Shown: positions 16,901-24,673 of the stretch, one piece after another
Layout of the letters: each line of letters opens with the position of its first letter
Position numbering within the stretch: the first letter of the stretch is position 1
Origin: an uncultured Bacilli bacterium
GTDB taxonomy: Bacteria; Bacillota_I; Bacilli_A; RF39; UBA660
DNA: 64,000 nt
Assembly: GCA_934130375.1 (NCBI GenBank)
Contig: CAKOXW010000002.1
Location: forward strand, 62,001 to 126,000
Direction: 5' to 3'
The notes under the pieces: model-generated
Databases searched by the model: none
What the model was told of the DNA's origin: nothing
What the model saw: the letters and a program-made list of their open reading frames with translations, nothing else
Program-made: the position numbers and the translations under genes

Positions 16901-16979
16901 AACAAAGGCATTTACTGCCCATTTGTTAATCATTGACCCAAGCGGTCCATTATGGCAACCAATTATGGTTGCCTTTTTT
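16901..16979 (+). ncRNA. Candidate three-hairpin small RNA downstream of the PemK-like gene
   Basis: About 80 nt bounded by a strong promoter and a strong terminator, with no open reading frame. Hairpin 1 (16901-16927): AACAAA-GGCA pairs with TGCC-(CA)-TTTGTT. Hairpin 2 (16935-16947): GACC-CAAGC-GGTC. Hairpin 3 (16954-16973): GGCAACC / GGTTGCC followed by TTTTTT. The location beside a PemK-family gene recalls the computationally described 'pemK RNA' motif of Firmicutes, but I cannot compare to its consensus here. It could be an RNA antitoxin, a regulatory sRNA, or unrelated. Confidence 0.65.
16954..16979 (+). terminator. Terminator of the candidate small RNA
   Basis: GGCAACC, six-base loop, GGTTGCC, then six Ts. 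A perfect 7-bp stem. Confidence 0.88.
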
Positions 16980-17147
16980 ATTTTATAAAGAAAGTGAACT
17001 TGTTAAATAAATGTTGAAATAAAATTTATAAAAAAAAATTGACATTTATATTGCCAAATTACTAAAAACCAATCACATAATTCAAGAAAAAAAATATCTA
17101 AAAATACTGACAAATACTTTAGAAATCGTTTGTAATATTTTTCGGAG

Positions 17148-17184
17148 AATAAAATAAAACAAGTCCATAAAATAAGGGCTTGTT
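17148..17184 (-). terminator. Terminator after tRNA-His
   Basis: Minus-strand AACAAG.CC pairs with GG.CTTGTT and is followed by TTTATTTTATT. It lies 10 bases past the tRNA 3' end. The 170 bases between the small RNA and this point show no gene. Confidence 0.7.
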
Positions 17185-17194
17185 ATATACTATA

Positions 17195-17271
17195 TGGGGC
17201 GGAGTATGGGAATCGAACCCATGCGTACCAGAGCCACAATCTGGCGTGTTAACCACTTCACCAACTCCGCC
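17195..17271 (-). tRNA. tRNA-His (anticodon GTG)
   Basis: A complete cloverleaf of 77 bases with encoded CCA (17197-17195). The acceptor GCGGAGT pairs with ACTCCGC; the extra G at position -1 faces discriminator C73, the hallmark of tRNA-His. The anticodon arm is CCAGA-TTGTGGC-TCTGG with anticodon GTG. The T arm contains GGTTCGATTCC. It is transcribed alone. Confidence 0.97.
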
Positions 17272-17330
17272 ATAAAAAATTAACAACGATATTATATCAT
17301 TATTAATTTACTATTTCAATAGAAAATCAC

Positions 17331-17486
17331 CTATTTTTGAGCATTTTTCTCTGCTTTTCTCTTTTCTCTGCAATCCTTACATCTTACAGGATTAGAAAAA
17401 CCCTTTTCTTTATAAAATTCTTGCTCACCAGCAGTAAATATAAATTCTTTACCACAATCCTTGCAAACTATTTTAATATCTTGCAT
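17331..17486 (-). CDS. Small zinc-ribbon protein (zf-trcl type)
   Basis: 51 residues, essentially one zinc ribbon: CKDC (about 8-11) and CKDC (about 36-39) around GKEFIFTAGEQEFYKEKGFSNPVR, with a basic tail KRKAEKNAQK. This matches the widespread 'probable zinc-ribbon' family of Firmicutes, role unknown, probably nucleic-acid or protein binding. A longer frame begins at 17528, but AAGGAGGTAATT directly before ATG 17486 fixes the start. Confidence 0.82.
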   Translation of the reverse strand: MQDIKIVCKDCGKEFIFTAGEQEFYKEKGFSNPVRCKDCREKRKAEKNAQK

Positions 17487-17584
17487 AATTACCTCCTTAA
17501 ATATTTGATTAACATTAGCATACTTCAAAATTTAAGAAGATAACTATTTTAACCCAATTTCACTATAACACAATTATAAACAAT

Positions 17585-18235
17585 TTACCATCTAATTTCT
17601 TCTTTATTTACACTTTTTAGCAAATTATTAACCTTAGAAAATGGTTTGCTTCCTTCAAAACCTTTGTAATAAGATAATGGAGATGGATGCGCAGATTCAA
17701 CAACTTTGTGAATTTTATTAGTTAGTAATGCCTTTTTACTTCTTGCGGCACTTCCCCATAACACAAATACAATAGGGTCATCTTTTTCATTTAATTTCTT
17801 TATTATCTCATCAGTAAATATTTCCCATCCTTTATCTCTATGCGAAAATGCTTTATCCTTTTCAACAGTTAAAACAGTGTTTAACAAAAGTATACCTTGT
17901 TTTGCCCAATCTGATAAATCAGTATCAGTTCTTACAATTCCTAAGTCGTTTTTTAATTCTTTAAATATATTTTGAAGTGAAGGAGGAGTTCTAACGCCAT
18001 GATTAACTGAAAAACATAACCCATTTGCTTCATTTTCTCCATGATAAGGGTCTTGCCCAAGAATTACAACCTTAACATCTTTATAACTCGTTTCTTTTAA
18101 TGCTTTAAACAAGTCAACACTTTTAGGATATATAACCTTCTTTTTACACTCTTCATTTAAAAATTTAACTAATTTTATAAAATATGGTTTACGGAATTCA
18201 TCTTTTAATATTAAATCCCAATCGTTACCTATCAT
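17585..18235 (-). CDS. ung: Uracil-DNA glycosylase (family 1)
   Basis: 216 residues. The water-activating motif GQDPYHG covers 60-66 (Asp62), and ESAHPSPLS near residue 180-188 holds the catalytic His and the leucine-type intercalation loop. It removes uracil from DNA to start base-excision repair. AGGAAGTGG precedes the ATG. It follows the AGCS transporter by 11 bases, so both may share a transcript. It is a separate gene from the glycosylase-linked radical-SAM operon at 14-15.7 kb. Confidence 0.96.
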   Translation of the reverse strand: MIGNDWDLILKDEFRKPYFIKLVKFLNEECKKKVIYPKSVDLFKALKETSYKDVKVVILGQDPYHGENEANGLCFSVNHGVRTPPSLQNIFKELKNDLGIVRTDTDLSDWAKQGILLLNTVLTVEKDKAFSHRDKGWEIFTDEIIKKLNEKDDPIVFVLWGSAARSKKALLTNKIHKVVESAHPSPLSYYKGFEGSKPFSKVNNLLKSVNKEEIRW

Positions 18236-18246
18236 ACTACCACTTC

Positions 18247-19491
18247 CTACTTGTATTTTATCATACTTAGTGCATCTTTTTCTAGTTTATACACAGTATA
18301 TACATTAATTAATCCTAAAACAATAATGAATTTATCTATAATATTCCATATAATGTCTGACGATATAATTGTAGATACAAATAGTAATAGAAGTACTACT
18401 ACTTTAAAGTACAAGGTATATTTATTTTTAAATATATACTTAAATGCTACTTCACCATAATAATATCCACCAATTATAGTTGAATACGCAAATAAAATTA
18501 TTGAAATAGTTATAATTAAACCACCAATACTACCTAAATTATATATAAATGCATAATTAGTTATTTCTATACCATTAACATTTACTAAATTAAGATTTAA
18601 TGATGGCGATAGCATTACTACAAATACTGTTAATGTACTAATTACAAAAGTATCAAAAAATACCCCAAATACCTGCACTAAACCTTGTTCAAATGGTGTT
18701 GAATTAGTTGCTGAGGAACTTGCTATGGTACCTGTTCCAATACCTGCTTCTGTTGAAAAAATTGATTTTGTAATACCTATTGTAAAACCAGTTACAAAAG
18801 ACTTTGGATTAAATGCTTCTTTAATAATTAGTTTAATAATATCATCTATAAAGCAATAATTAGGTATTATAATTACTAAACAAGATATAATGTATACAAG
18901 GGTTATAAAAGGTATTATTTTAGATACTATATCTATTAATTCTTTTTTATTCTTAAATATTACAAAAGAAGTTAAAAGCACTATAATGATACCAACAAGG
19001 AATTCTTTTATTGGTATTATTTGTGTTACAACTCTTGATATAGTATTAGATTGTATAGTTAGAAATCCTCCTGCATAACTTATTAAAAATAATACTGCAT
19101 ATAATATTGCCATTTTATATTTCTTTAAACCAAGTGAAATATAATAAAATGGTCCTCCTTCATACTCATAATCATTTATTTTTTTTCTATATTTTAAAGA
19201 AACAACAGTTTCAAGCATTGTTGTAGATGAACATATAATTGTACTTATCCACATCCAAAATACACTACCTATACCACCAAGATATAAGGATAATGATACA
19301 CCTGATAAAGAGCCAACACCTACTCTATTTGCAAGTGATAGACATAAAGCTTTAAAAGATGAAACACCTTCTTTATTCTCTTTTTTAAGTATACTTTTCA
19401 TAGTTTTGACTGGATTAAAATGAACAAAATTAATTTTAAAAGAAAAATATATACCAAAAATTAATAATATAAGTATTAATAAAAATGACAT
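18247..19491 (-). CDS. Alanine/glycine:cation symporter (AGCS family)
   Basis: 414 residues with about eleven membrane helices. Family marks include NRVGVGSLSGVSLSLYLGGIGSVFWMW (about 62-88), YEGGPFYYISLGL (about 110-122) and STEAGIGTGTIASSSA (about 245-260). AGCS carriers take up alanine or glycine with Na+ or H+. Amino-acid choice cannot be read from sequence. A TTG at 19503 is in frame, but ATG 19491 has GGTGAT at ideal distance. It begins just after the rlmH terminator. Confidence 0.9.
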   Translation of the reverse strand: MSFLLILILLIFGIYFSFKINFVHFNPVKTMKSILKKENKEGVSSFKALCLSLANRVGVGSLSGVSLSLYLGGIGSVFWMWISTIICSSTTMLETVVSLKYRKKINDYEYEGGPFYYISLGLKKYKMAILYAVLFLISYAGGFLTIQSNTISRVVTQIIPIKEFLVGIIIVLLTSFVIFKNKKELIDIVSKIIPFITLVYIISCLVIIIPNYCFIDDIIKLIIKEAFNPKSFVTGFTIGITKSIFSTEAGIGTGTIASSSATNSTPFEQGLVQVFGVFFDTFVISTLTVFVVMLSPSLNLNLVNVNGIEITNYAFIYNLGSIGGLIITISIILFAYSTIIGGYYYGEVAFKYIFKNKYTLYFKVVVLLLLFVSTIISSDIIWNIIDKFIIVLGLINVYTVYKLEKDALSMIKYK

Positions 19492-19512
19492 AGTATCACC
19501 CAATAAATTATA

Positions 19513-19546
19513 TGAAAAAATGATTTAGTTTTTGACTAAATCATTT
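19513..19546 (-). terminator. Terminator of the DHH-rplI-dnaB-walJ-rlmH operon
   Basis: Minus-strand AAATGATTTAGT / ACTAAATCATTT, a 12-bp stem that overlaps the rlmH stop, followed by TTTTTTC. Confidence 0.88.
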
Positions 19547-19993
19547 ATGATATGCTTCATTATTTAATATTTTAAAACTTCTATACAATTGTTCTAAAAA
19601 AACAAGTCTAAATAATTGATGAGGAAATGTCATTTTAGAAAAAGATAATTTATAATTAGATAATTTCTTAATACTATCATCAAGACCATAAGAACCACCT
19701 ATTATAAAAGTAATATCACTATAATTAGTTAATGTTTTATCAATTAACTCTGAGAATTCTATAGAATTTAATTCTTTACCATCTATTTCTAAAGTAACAA
19801 TAAAAGATTTTAAATCTAATTTACTTAATATTTTTTCACTCTCACTCTTTAATGTTTTAACTTTATCAAAACTATCATCACTAAGTTCAATTATATTAAC
19901 TTTAGTGTATTTAGTAAGTCTTTTTAGATACTCATTTATTCCATCAATAATATATTTTTCTTTAATCTTACCAACAGTAATAATATTTATCAT
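19541..19993 (-). CDS. rlmH: 23S rRNA pseudouridine-1915 N3-methyltransferase RlmH
   Basis: 150 residues, a small SPOUT-fold enzyme. It keeps the start MINIITVGKIKEKYI, the SAM-binding knot TFIIGGSYGLD (about 98-108) and the conserved C-terminus SKMTFPHQLFRLVFLEQLYRSFKILNNEAYHK. It methylates pseudouridine 1915 in helix 69 of 23S rRNA on the 70S ribosome. The start at 19993 overlaps the walJ stop (ATGA), with GGAG upstream; an earlier in-frame start at 20014 is less likely. Last gene of its operon. Confidence 0.95.
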   Translation of the reverse strand: MINIITVGKIKEKYIIDGINEYLKRLTKYTKVNIIELSDDSFDKVKTLKSESEKILSKLDLKSFIVTLEIDGKELNSIEFSELIDKTLTNYSDITFIIGGSYGLDDSIKKLSNYKLSFSKMTFPHQLFRLVFLEQLYRSFKILNNEAYHK

Positions 19994-20721
19994 ATTTGTA
20001 TCAACTCCGTACATTCTAACTGATGAGCTACTAAAACCCTACCATTATATTGTTTCTCTCTTTTTTTAAATTCACATAAAGCAATTTCTTCATTGTTATT
20101 AGTTTCACTTAAGTGTGCAAGTACAACACAAGATGTATTATTGCCAATAAAATAGGATAAGTATTTAGAACTCTCTTCATTAGATAAATGACCTGTATCT
20201 TTTAATATTCTTTGCTTTAAGTGGTAAGGATAAGGTCCTTCCATAAGCATTTCTACATCGTGATTACTTTCCATAATATACATTTTTTTATTAGATAATA
20301 AGTCGAAATATCTTTCATTTATGTAACCTGTATCAGTTATGTAAACTAATTCATCATTAATAAGATAACCAAATGACTCAACATCATGTGAAGTTCTAAA
20401 GGTTTTTACATTTATATTTTTAATTTCAAAAGAAGATGATAAATAACCATAATTATCACAACTTATATGACTTTTCATACTCTCACTTATATAAACCTTA
20501 GTCTTATATTTTCTAGCAAAAGTATGAAGCCCCATAATATGGTCATTATGAATGTGAGTAATTAATATTGCATCAATACTTCTTGGGTCAACATTCATTT
20601 CCTTTAATTTTTCTTCTACATAACAACACCTCATACCAATATCAATTAGTATTCTAGTATCATTTTCACACACATATGTAACATTACCCTTTGACCCACT
20701 TGCTAAAACTTTAACCTGCAT
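19990..20721 (-). CDS. walJ: Metallo-beta-lactamase-fold hydrolase, WalJ/YycJ type
   Basis: 243 residues. Metal ligands His56, His58, Asp60 and His61 are in LITHIHNDHIMG, with ASGSKGN at 7-13, typical of YycJ/WalJ. In Bacillus WalJ is a 5'-3' exonuclease linked to mismatch repair; in other Firmicutes it belongs to the walRK operon. Here walRK is absent and the gene sits between dnaB and rlmH. The start chosen at 20721 has GAAGAGGAAA and overlaps the dnaB end by 11 bases; the longer frame to 20799 reads through dnaB sequence. Confidence 0.88.
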   Translation of the reverse strand: MQVKVLASGSKGNVTYVCENDTRILIDIGMRCCYVEEKLKEMNVDPRSIDAILITHIHNDHIMGLHTFARKYKTKVYISESMKSHISCDNYGYLSSSFEIKNINVKTFRTSHDVESFGYLINDELVYITDTGYINERYFDLLSNKKMYIMESNHDVEMLMEGPYPYHLKQRILKDTGHLSNEESSKYLSYFIGNNTSCVVLAHLSETNNNEEIALCEFKKREKQYNGRVLVAHQLECTELIQI

Positions 20722-22057
20722 TTTCCTCTTCCTTTTTATAACCAATAAATGTAGATGTATTTTTCTTAAATAGTAATTCAACAGTTTTAGTTTGACCATT
20801 TCTGTTCTTACCTAGTATAAATTCAACAATACTATTATTATCATCCATTCTTGCTTCTTTATTATAGTAATCATCGCGATAAAGGAACGCTACTATATCG
20901 GCATCCTGCTCTATTGAACCAGATTCTCTTAAATCGCTCATTAATGGTCGTTTATCTTCTCTTCCTTCAACTGCACGAGATAACTGAGCACAAGCAATGA
21001 TAGGAATTTCTAACTCTAATGCAAGAGTTTTTAATGCCCTACTTATTTCAGCAACTTCTTGTTGTCTATTACCCGCATATTTAGAAGTAGTAGATACTAA
21101 CTGCAAGTAATCGATTACAACCATTGCAAGACCTTCTTCAGATGCTGCTAATCTTCTACATTTTGCTCTAATCTCACCAATACTAATACCAGGAGTATCA
21201 TCTATCTTGATATTAGTTTCAGCAAGTCTACTTATTCCTTCATTAACTCTTTTCCAATCATTATGTTCAAGTTTACCAGTTCTTAACTTATAACCATCAA
21301 TTTGACCTGCAGAAGAAATCATTCTCATTGCAAGTTGTTCCGCATTCATTTCTAGGTTAAATATTGCAACACTTTTCTTAGTAGAAAGTGCAACATTAGT
21401 AACAATATTTAATACTATTGCAGTTTTACCCATACCTGGACGAGCAGCCAAGATAATTAATTCACTTGGATGAAAACCAGTAGTAACTTTATCTAAATCA
21501 TAAAATCCACTAGATAAACCAGTTATTTCACTACCTGAGGACGCTAAAGTCTCAAGATTTAACTGAGCCTTAGATAAAGCCTCTTGAATAGGTTTAAACT
21601 CACTAGATTTTCTATTCTTAACTACATTTAATATTTTTCTCTCCGCATCATCTAAAGTCTCATTAATACTACCAGTCTCATTATAAGCATCAGTTACAAT
21701 ATTAGTAGCAGTATCAATTAAATTCCTTAGAATTGCTTTTTCACGTACTATATTAATATAATAATCTACATTACTAGCAGTAGGAACTGAGTTGACAATT
21801 TCAAGTAAATAATCAACATCTCCTATTTCCTTAAGTAACTTTTTAGATTTTAATCTATCAGTAACAGTCATAATATCAACCGCAATACCAGATTGATATA
21901 ATTCTTTTAAAACATCAAAAATCTTTCCATGCGCTTCATTAAAAAAAGAAGTATTATCTAACTCTTCACATACTTTTTGTAAAGCACTCTTAGATATAAA
22001 AGCCGCACCAATAACTGACTGTTCTGCCTCAATATTATGTGGTTGCCTATTATTCAT
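20711..22057 (-). CDS. dnaB: Replicative DNA helicase DnaB
   Basis: 448 residues. N-terminal primase-interacting domain about 5-105, linker, then the RecA-like ATPase with Walker A ARPGMGKT (205-212, Lys211), Walker B near MVVIDYLQL, and the SRALKTLALELEIPIIACAQLSR and RPLMSDLRESGSIEQDAD motifs. It unwinds DNA at the fork as a hexamer. It lies 3 bases after rplI, the common Firmicutes order rplI-dnaB. Confidence 0.97.
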   Translation of the reverse strand: MNNRQPHNIEAEQSVIGAAFISKSALQKVCEELDNTSFFNEAHGKIFDVLKELYQSGIAVDIMTVTDRLKSKKLLKEIGDVDYLLEIVNSVPTASNVDYYINIVREKAILRNLIDTATNIVTDAYNETGSINETLDDAERKILNVVKNRKSSEFKPIQEALSKAQLNLETLASSGSEITGLSSGFYDLDKVTTGFHPSELIILAARPGMGKTAIVLNIVTNVALSTKKSVAIFNLEMNAEQLAMRMISSAGQIDGYKLRTGKLEHNDWKRVNEGISRLAETNIKIDDTPGISIGEIRAKCRRLAASEEGLAMVVIDYLQLVSTTSKYAGNRQQEVAEISRALKTLALELEIPIIACAQLSRAVEGREDKRPLMSDLRESGSIEQDADIVAFLYRDDYYNKEARMDDNNSIVEFILGKNRNGQTKTVELLFKKNTSTFIGYKKEEENAG

Positions 22058-22060
22058 AAA

Positions 22061-22504
22061 TTACTCCTTTACAAGATGAACATCAACTTCACCAATTACC
22101 TCTTTATGAAGTTCAATTTTAACAATATGATGCCCTAAAGAAGAAACAGGATTATCAAGAATAATCTTCTTCTTATCAATATTAAAACCAAGTTTATCAA
22201 GTTCCTCTTTAATTTGCTTAGAAGAAATACTACCAAAAACCATATCATTTTTACCTGTCTTAACTTTAAAAGTAATAACTACTTTTTTAAGCTTCAAAGC
22301 GACATCCTTAGCGTTCTTAATATCAATCTCTTCTTTCTTTAATCTATCACTAATTTGTTCCTTCAAAATCTTATTACCAGTTTCAGAATACCTAACCGCA
22401 TATTTATTTTTAATAAGATAATTCATAGCATATCCATCTTTTACTTCCTTAATTTCATCCTTCTTACCTTGACCCTTAACATCTTTTAAAAATATTACTT
22501 TCAT
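22061..22504 (-). CDS. rplI: 50S ribosomal protein L9
   Basis: 147 residues: N-terminal RNA-binding domain MKVIFLKDVKGQGKKDEIKEVKDGYAMNYLI, the long central helix (about 41-75), and the C-terminal domain with GSISSKQI and LHKEVIGEVDVHLVKE. It binds 23S rRNA near the L1 stalk. The ATG overlaps the TGA of the upstream DHH gene by four bases. Confidence 0.97.
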   Translation of the reverse strand: MKVIFLKDVKGQGKKDEIKEVKDGYAMNYLIKNKYAVRYSETGNKILKEQISDRLKKEEIDIKNAKDVALKLKKVVITFKVKTGKNDMVFGSISSKQIKEELDKLGFNIDKKKIILDNPVSSLGHHIVKIELHKEVIGEVDVHLVKE

Positions 22505-23457
22505 TTTAAACCTCCCATTATTTCTATAATTTCATTTTTAATATTCAAAACATTACCTTGTTTTACCTGGGCAGCGGCATCAGTCTTATGACCTCCCCCA
22601 TCAAAAGATGCCATAACCTCTTCAACATTTATATTACCAATCGACCTTGCTGATATTCCTACGATATCATTATCAATATTAGCAATAACAAAACAAGCCT
22701 CAACTCCATTAAATGTTAATATCGTATCACATACCTTAGCTATTTCTACTGAAGAATATATATCATTAGTTGAACTTATTGCAAAGTTACCATAAAACTC
22801 ACACGCAAGTACCAATTTTTGTCTCTTTTTATACTCATTAAAATTTTGTTTAAGCAAATACTTTGCTTCTAAACTATCCGCACCACACTTATACAATTGA
22901 GATAAACAATCATGAGTTTTCTCAGTTGTCTTAAGCATAAAATCATTCGTATCAATATAAATACCAACAAGCATAATAGTTGCTACAACAGGCGGAATAT
23001 ATACATTCAAGTCATTTATTAAATCCATTACAATCTCAGTTGCTGAAGACGCTAAAGAATCAACATACTCATAAATACAATCAATACTATTAATAGACTT
23101 AATATGATGATCAATAACAACCTTGTTCTTCATAAGAAGCAACTTATCACACTGAAGTCTCTTCTTATTATTAACATCAGTAATAATAAGCAAACTATTA
23201 TTATCAATCATACCTTGTACTTCTTTATAGCAATTTATATCAACATTAGCATCCTTCTTTACCTCAGCAATTGCTCTTTTCATTTCCTTAGAAAATTCCT
23301 TGTCATCAATAACTAAATATGCCCTCTTACCAAGCGTTGTAACACAATAATACATACCAAGCATAGAGCCAAAAGCATCGAAGTCTATATCCTTATGCGC
23401 AGTAATGAATACACAAGATGCATCATTTATTAATTCCTTAATTTTAATTGTATCCAT
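22501..23457 (-). CDS. Stand-alone DHH-DHHA1 phosphoesterase related to GdpP
   Basis: 318 residues. DHH metal motifs are His21...Asp25/Asp27 (HKDIDFDA), Asp94 (ITDV) and Asp116-His117-His118 (IDHH). DHHA1 ends in GGGHKTDAAAQ. In most Firmicutes the gene before rplI is gdpP (about 650 residues), which has two membrane helices, a PAS-like and a degenerate GGDEF domain before DHH-DHHA1. Here only the catalytic half exists, with its own -10 (TATAAT) and AAGGATGTGAT site, so it is a complete short gene and not a fragment. A cytosolic c-di-AMP (or pApA) phosphodiesterase is the likely role, inferred from synteny and domain match. Confidence 0.82.
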   Translation of the reverse strand: MDTIKIKELINDASCVFITAHKDIDFDAFGSMLGMYYCVTTLGKRAYLVIDDKEFSKEMKRAIAEVKKDANVDINCYKEVQGMIDNNSLLIITDVNNKKRLQCDKLLLMKNKVVIDHHIKSINSIDCIYEYVDSLASSATEIVMDLINDLNVYIPPVVATIMLVGIYIDTNDFMLKTTEKTHDCLSQLYKCGADSLEAKYLLKQNFNEYKKRQKLVLACEFYGNFAISSTNDIYSSVEIAKVCDTILTFNGVEACFVIANIDNDIVGISARSIGNINVEEVMASFDGGGHKTDAAAQVKQGNVLNIKNEIIEIMGGLK

Positions 23458-23543
23458 AGTATCACATCCTTGTTATATATTATACAACAAGATACCAAGA
23501 AAAAAAAGAATTAGTTTGCACTAATTCAAATATTAACTATTTT

Positions 23544-23790
23544 TTACTTTAAAATATATGGGTCACTACTACTACCACTTCCACTTGTTATTTTGACATC
23601 AGAGTTTAGATATACGGATGGGAAAACGGAAAGCGCATTAGATGCACCATTTAATGACAGTACCATCACCATAAACACCCCACACATGGTTAGCACCATC
23701 AGAAAGAGAACGAGGCGAAAGCATCCATATTGCTTCATCAATTGTAATTTCATGATGCATCCAGTTGTATACATTAAAATAAATTTTTAA
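23544..23790 (-). pseudogene. Frameshifted remnant of a repeat-domain surface protein
   Basis: Two frames must be joined. From about 23790 one frame reads ...YNWMHHEITIDEAIWMLSPRS...HVWGVYGDGTVIKWC and stops near 23640. The second frame, shifted by one base, continues ASNALSVFPSVYLNSDVKIT and ends SGSGSSSDPYILK. Together they look like the C-terminal domain of pilin-like or surface proteins of this bacterial group, which end in 'SDVKI.SG.GS..DPY.L'. No start or upstream body exists, so it is a decayed fragment between the DHH gene and murI. Confidence 0.6.
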
Positions 23791-23879
23791 TCAATTAATT
23801 ATATCAAAAAGTATGATATTATGATGGTGTGATTACTAATAAAAGAATTGTAAAATCACGGCCTTTAAACAAGGTTATA

Positions 23880-23915
23880 AAAAAGTTACAAATTTAATGA
23901 ATTGTAACTTTTTTA
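23880..23915. terminator. Bidirectional terminator after murI
   Basis: AAAAAGTTACAA pairs with TTGTAACTTTTT over a ten-base loop, with A and T tracts on both sides. It serves the ABC-ABC-murI operon on the minus strand. Confidence 0.75.
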
Positions 23916-23947
23916 ATTATTTTACTATTTATTACTTAAGCCCACGA

Positions 23948-24673
23948 CTACATATCAATATGTTTTGCTTTTAAACCTATAATTCTTGTGGATAACTTAC
24001 TAAACTTGTACTTGTCCCCAGTAGTATAAATTATTATTTTTAACTTATCCACAGGTTTAATAAAATCTTTAATGTTATCAACAACACAATCACTACTATT
24101 TACTATAGTAATATTTCTATCTATCTTATCTTCAATAAGTTTATAATGAGTGCATCCAAGTATTATAGAATCAATATCTTTATAAGGTTCTAAGTAATTA
24201 TCAAGTACATTCTTAACATCAATTCCCTCCTCAATTAGAGGTACTAATAAAGGAGTTGCTAAAGATGTAACAACAAGGTTATTGTTCTTTTCTTTTAATT
24301 TAATTTCATAAATATTAGTTTTAATAGTAGCATTAGTACCTATTACTAAAACATTATTTTTATTTAGTTTAATAAATCTATTTATAGTACTTTCTATTAC
24401 TCCAATAAAAGTTATTTCTTTATACATAACTCTAAGGTCATCTAATACATTAGCGCAACAAGTATTACATGCTATAACAATAATAGATATACCTTGTTTT
24501 ATAAAGTAATTAACTATTCTTACTGCAAATGTTAGTAACTCATCTTTAGTTTTTTCTCCATAAGGACAATTTTTATTATCTCCAATATATATGTATTCAG
24601 CATTATATTTTTCACTTAGTGATTTTAATACTGTTAAACCACCTACACCAGAATCAAATATACCTATTTTCAA
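23948..24673 (-). CDS. murI: Glutamate racemase
   Basis: 241 residues. Asp7-Ser8 (FDSGVGG), Cys69 in IACNTC, and Cys174-Thr-His176 in LGCTHY are the catalytic pair and support residues. It makes D-glutamate for peptidoglycan stem peptides, evidence that the organism builds a wall. It overlaps the ABC transporter upstream by four bases (ATGA), so it is the third gene of that operon. The C-terminus (LSTRIIGLKAKHIDM) is normal. Confidence 0.95.
   Translation of the reverse strand: MKIGIFDSGVGGLTVLKSLSEKYNAEYIYIGDNKNCPYGEKTKDELLTFAVRIVNYFIKQGISIIVIACNTCCANVLDDLRVMYKEITFIGVIESTINRFIKLNKNNVLVIGTNATIKTNIYEIKLKEKNNNLVVTSLATPLLVPLIEEGIDVKNVLDNYLEPYKDIDSIILGCTHYKLIEDKIDRNITIVNSSDCVVDNIKDFIKPVDKLKIIIYTTGDKYKFSKLSTRIIGLKAKHIDM

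Noticed and set aside
23827..23901. Short plus-strand frame starting at GTG before the terminator
   Set aside because: Only 23 codons, no ribosome site, and it overlaps the terminator of the opposite operon.
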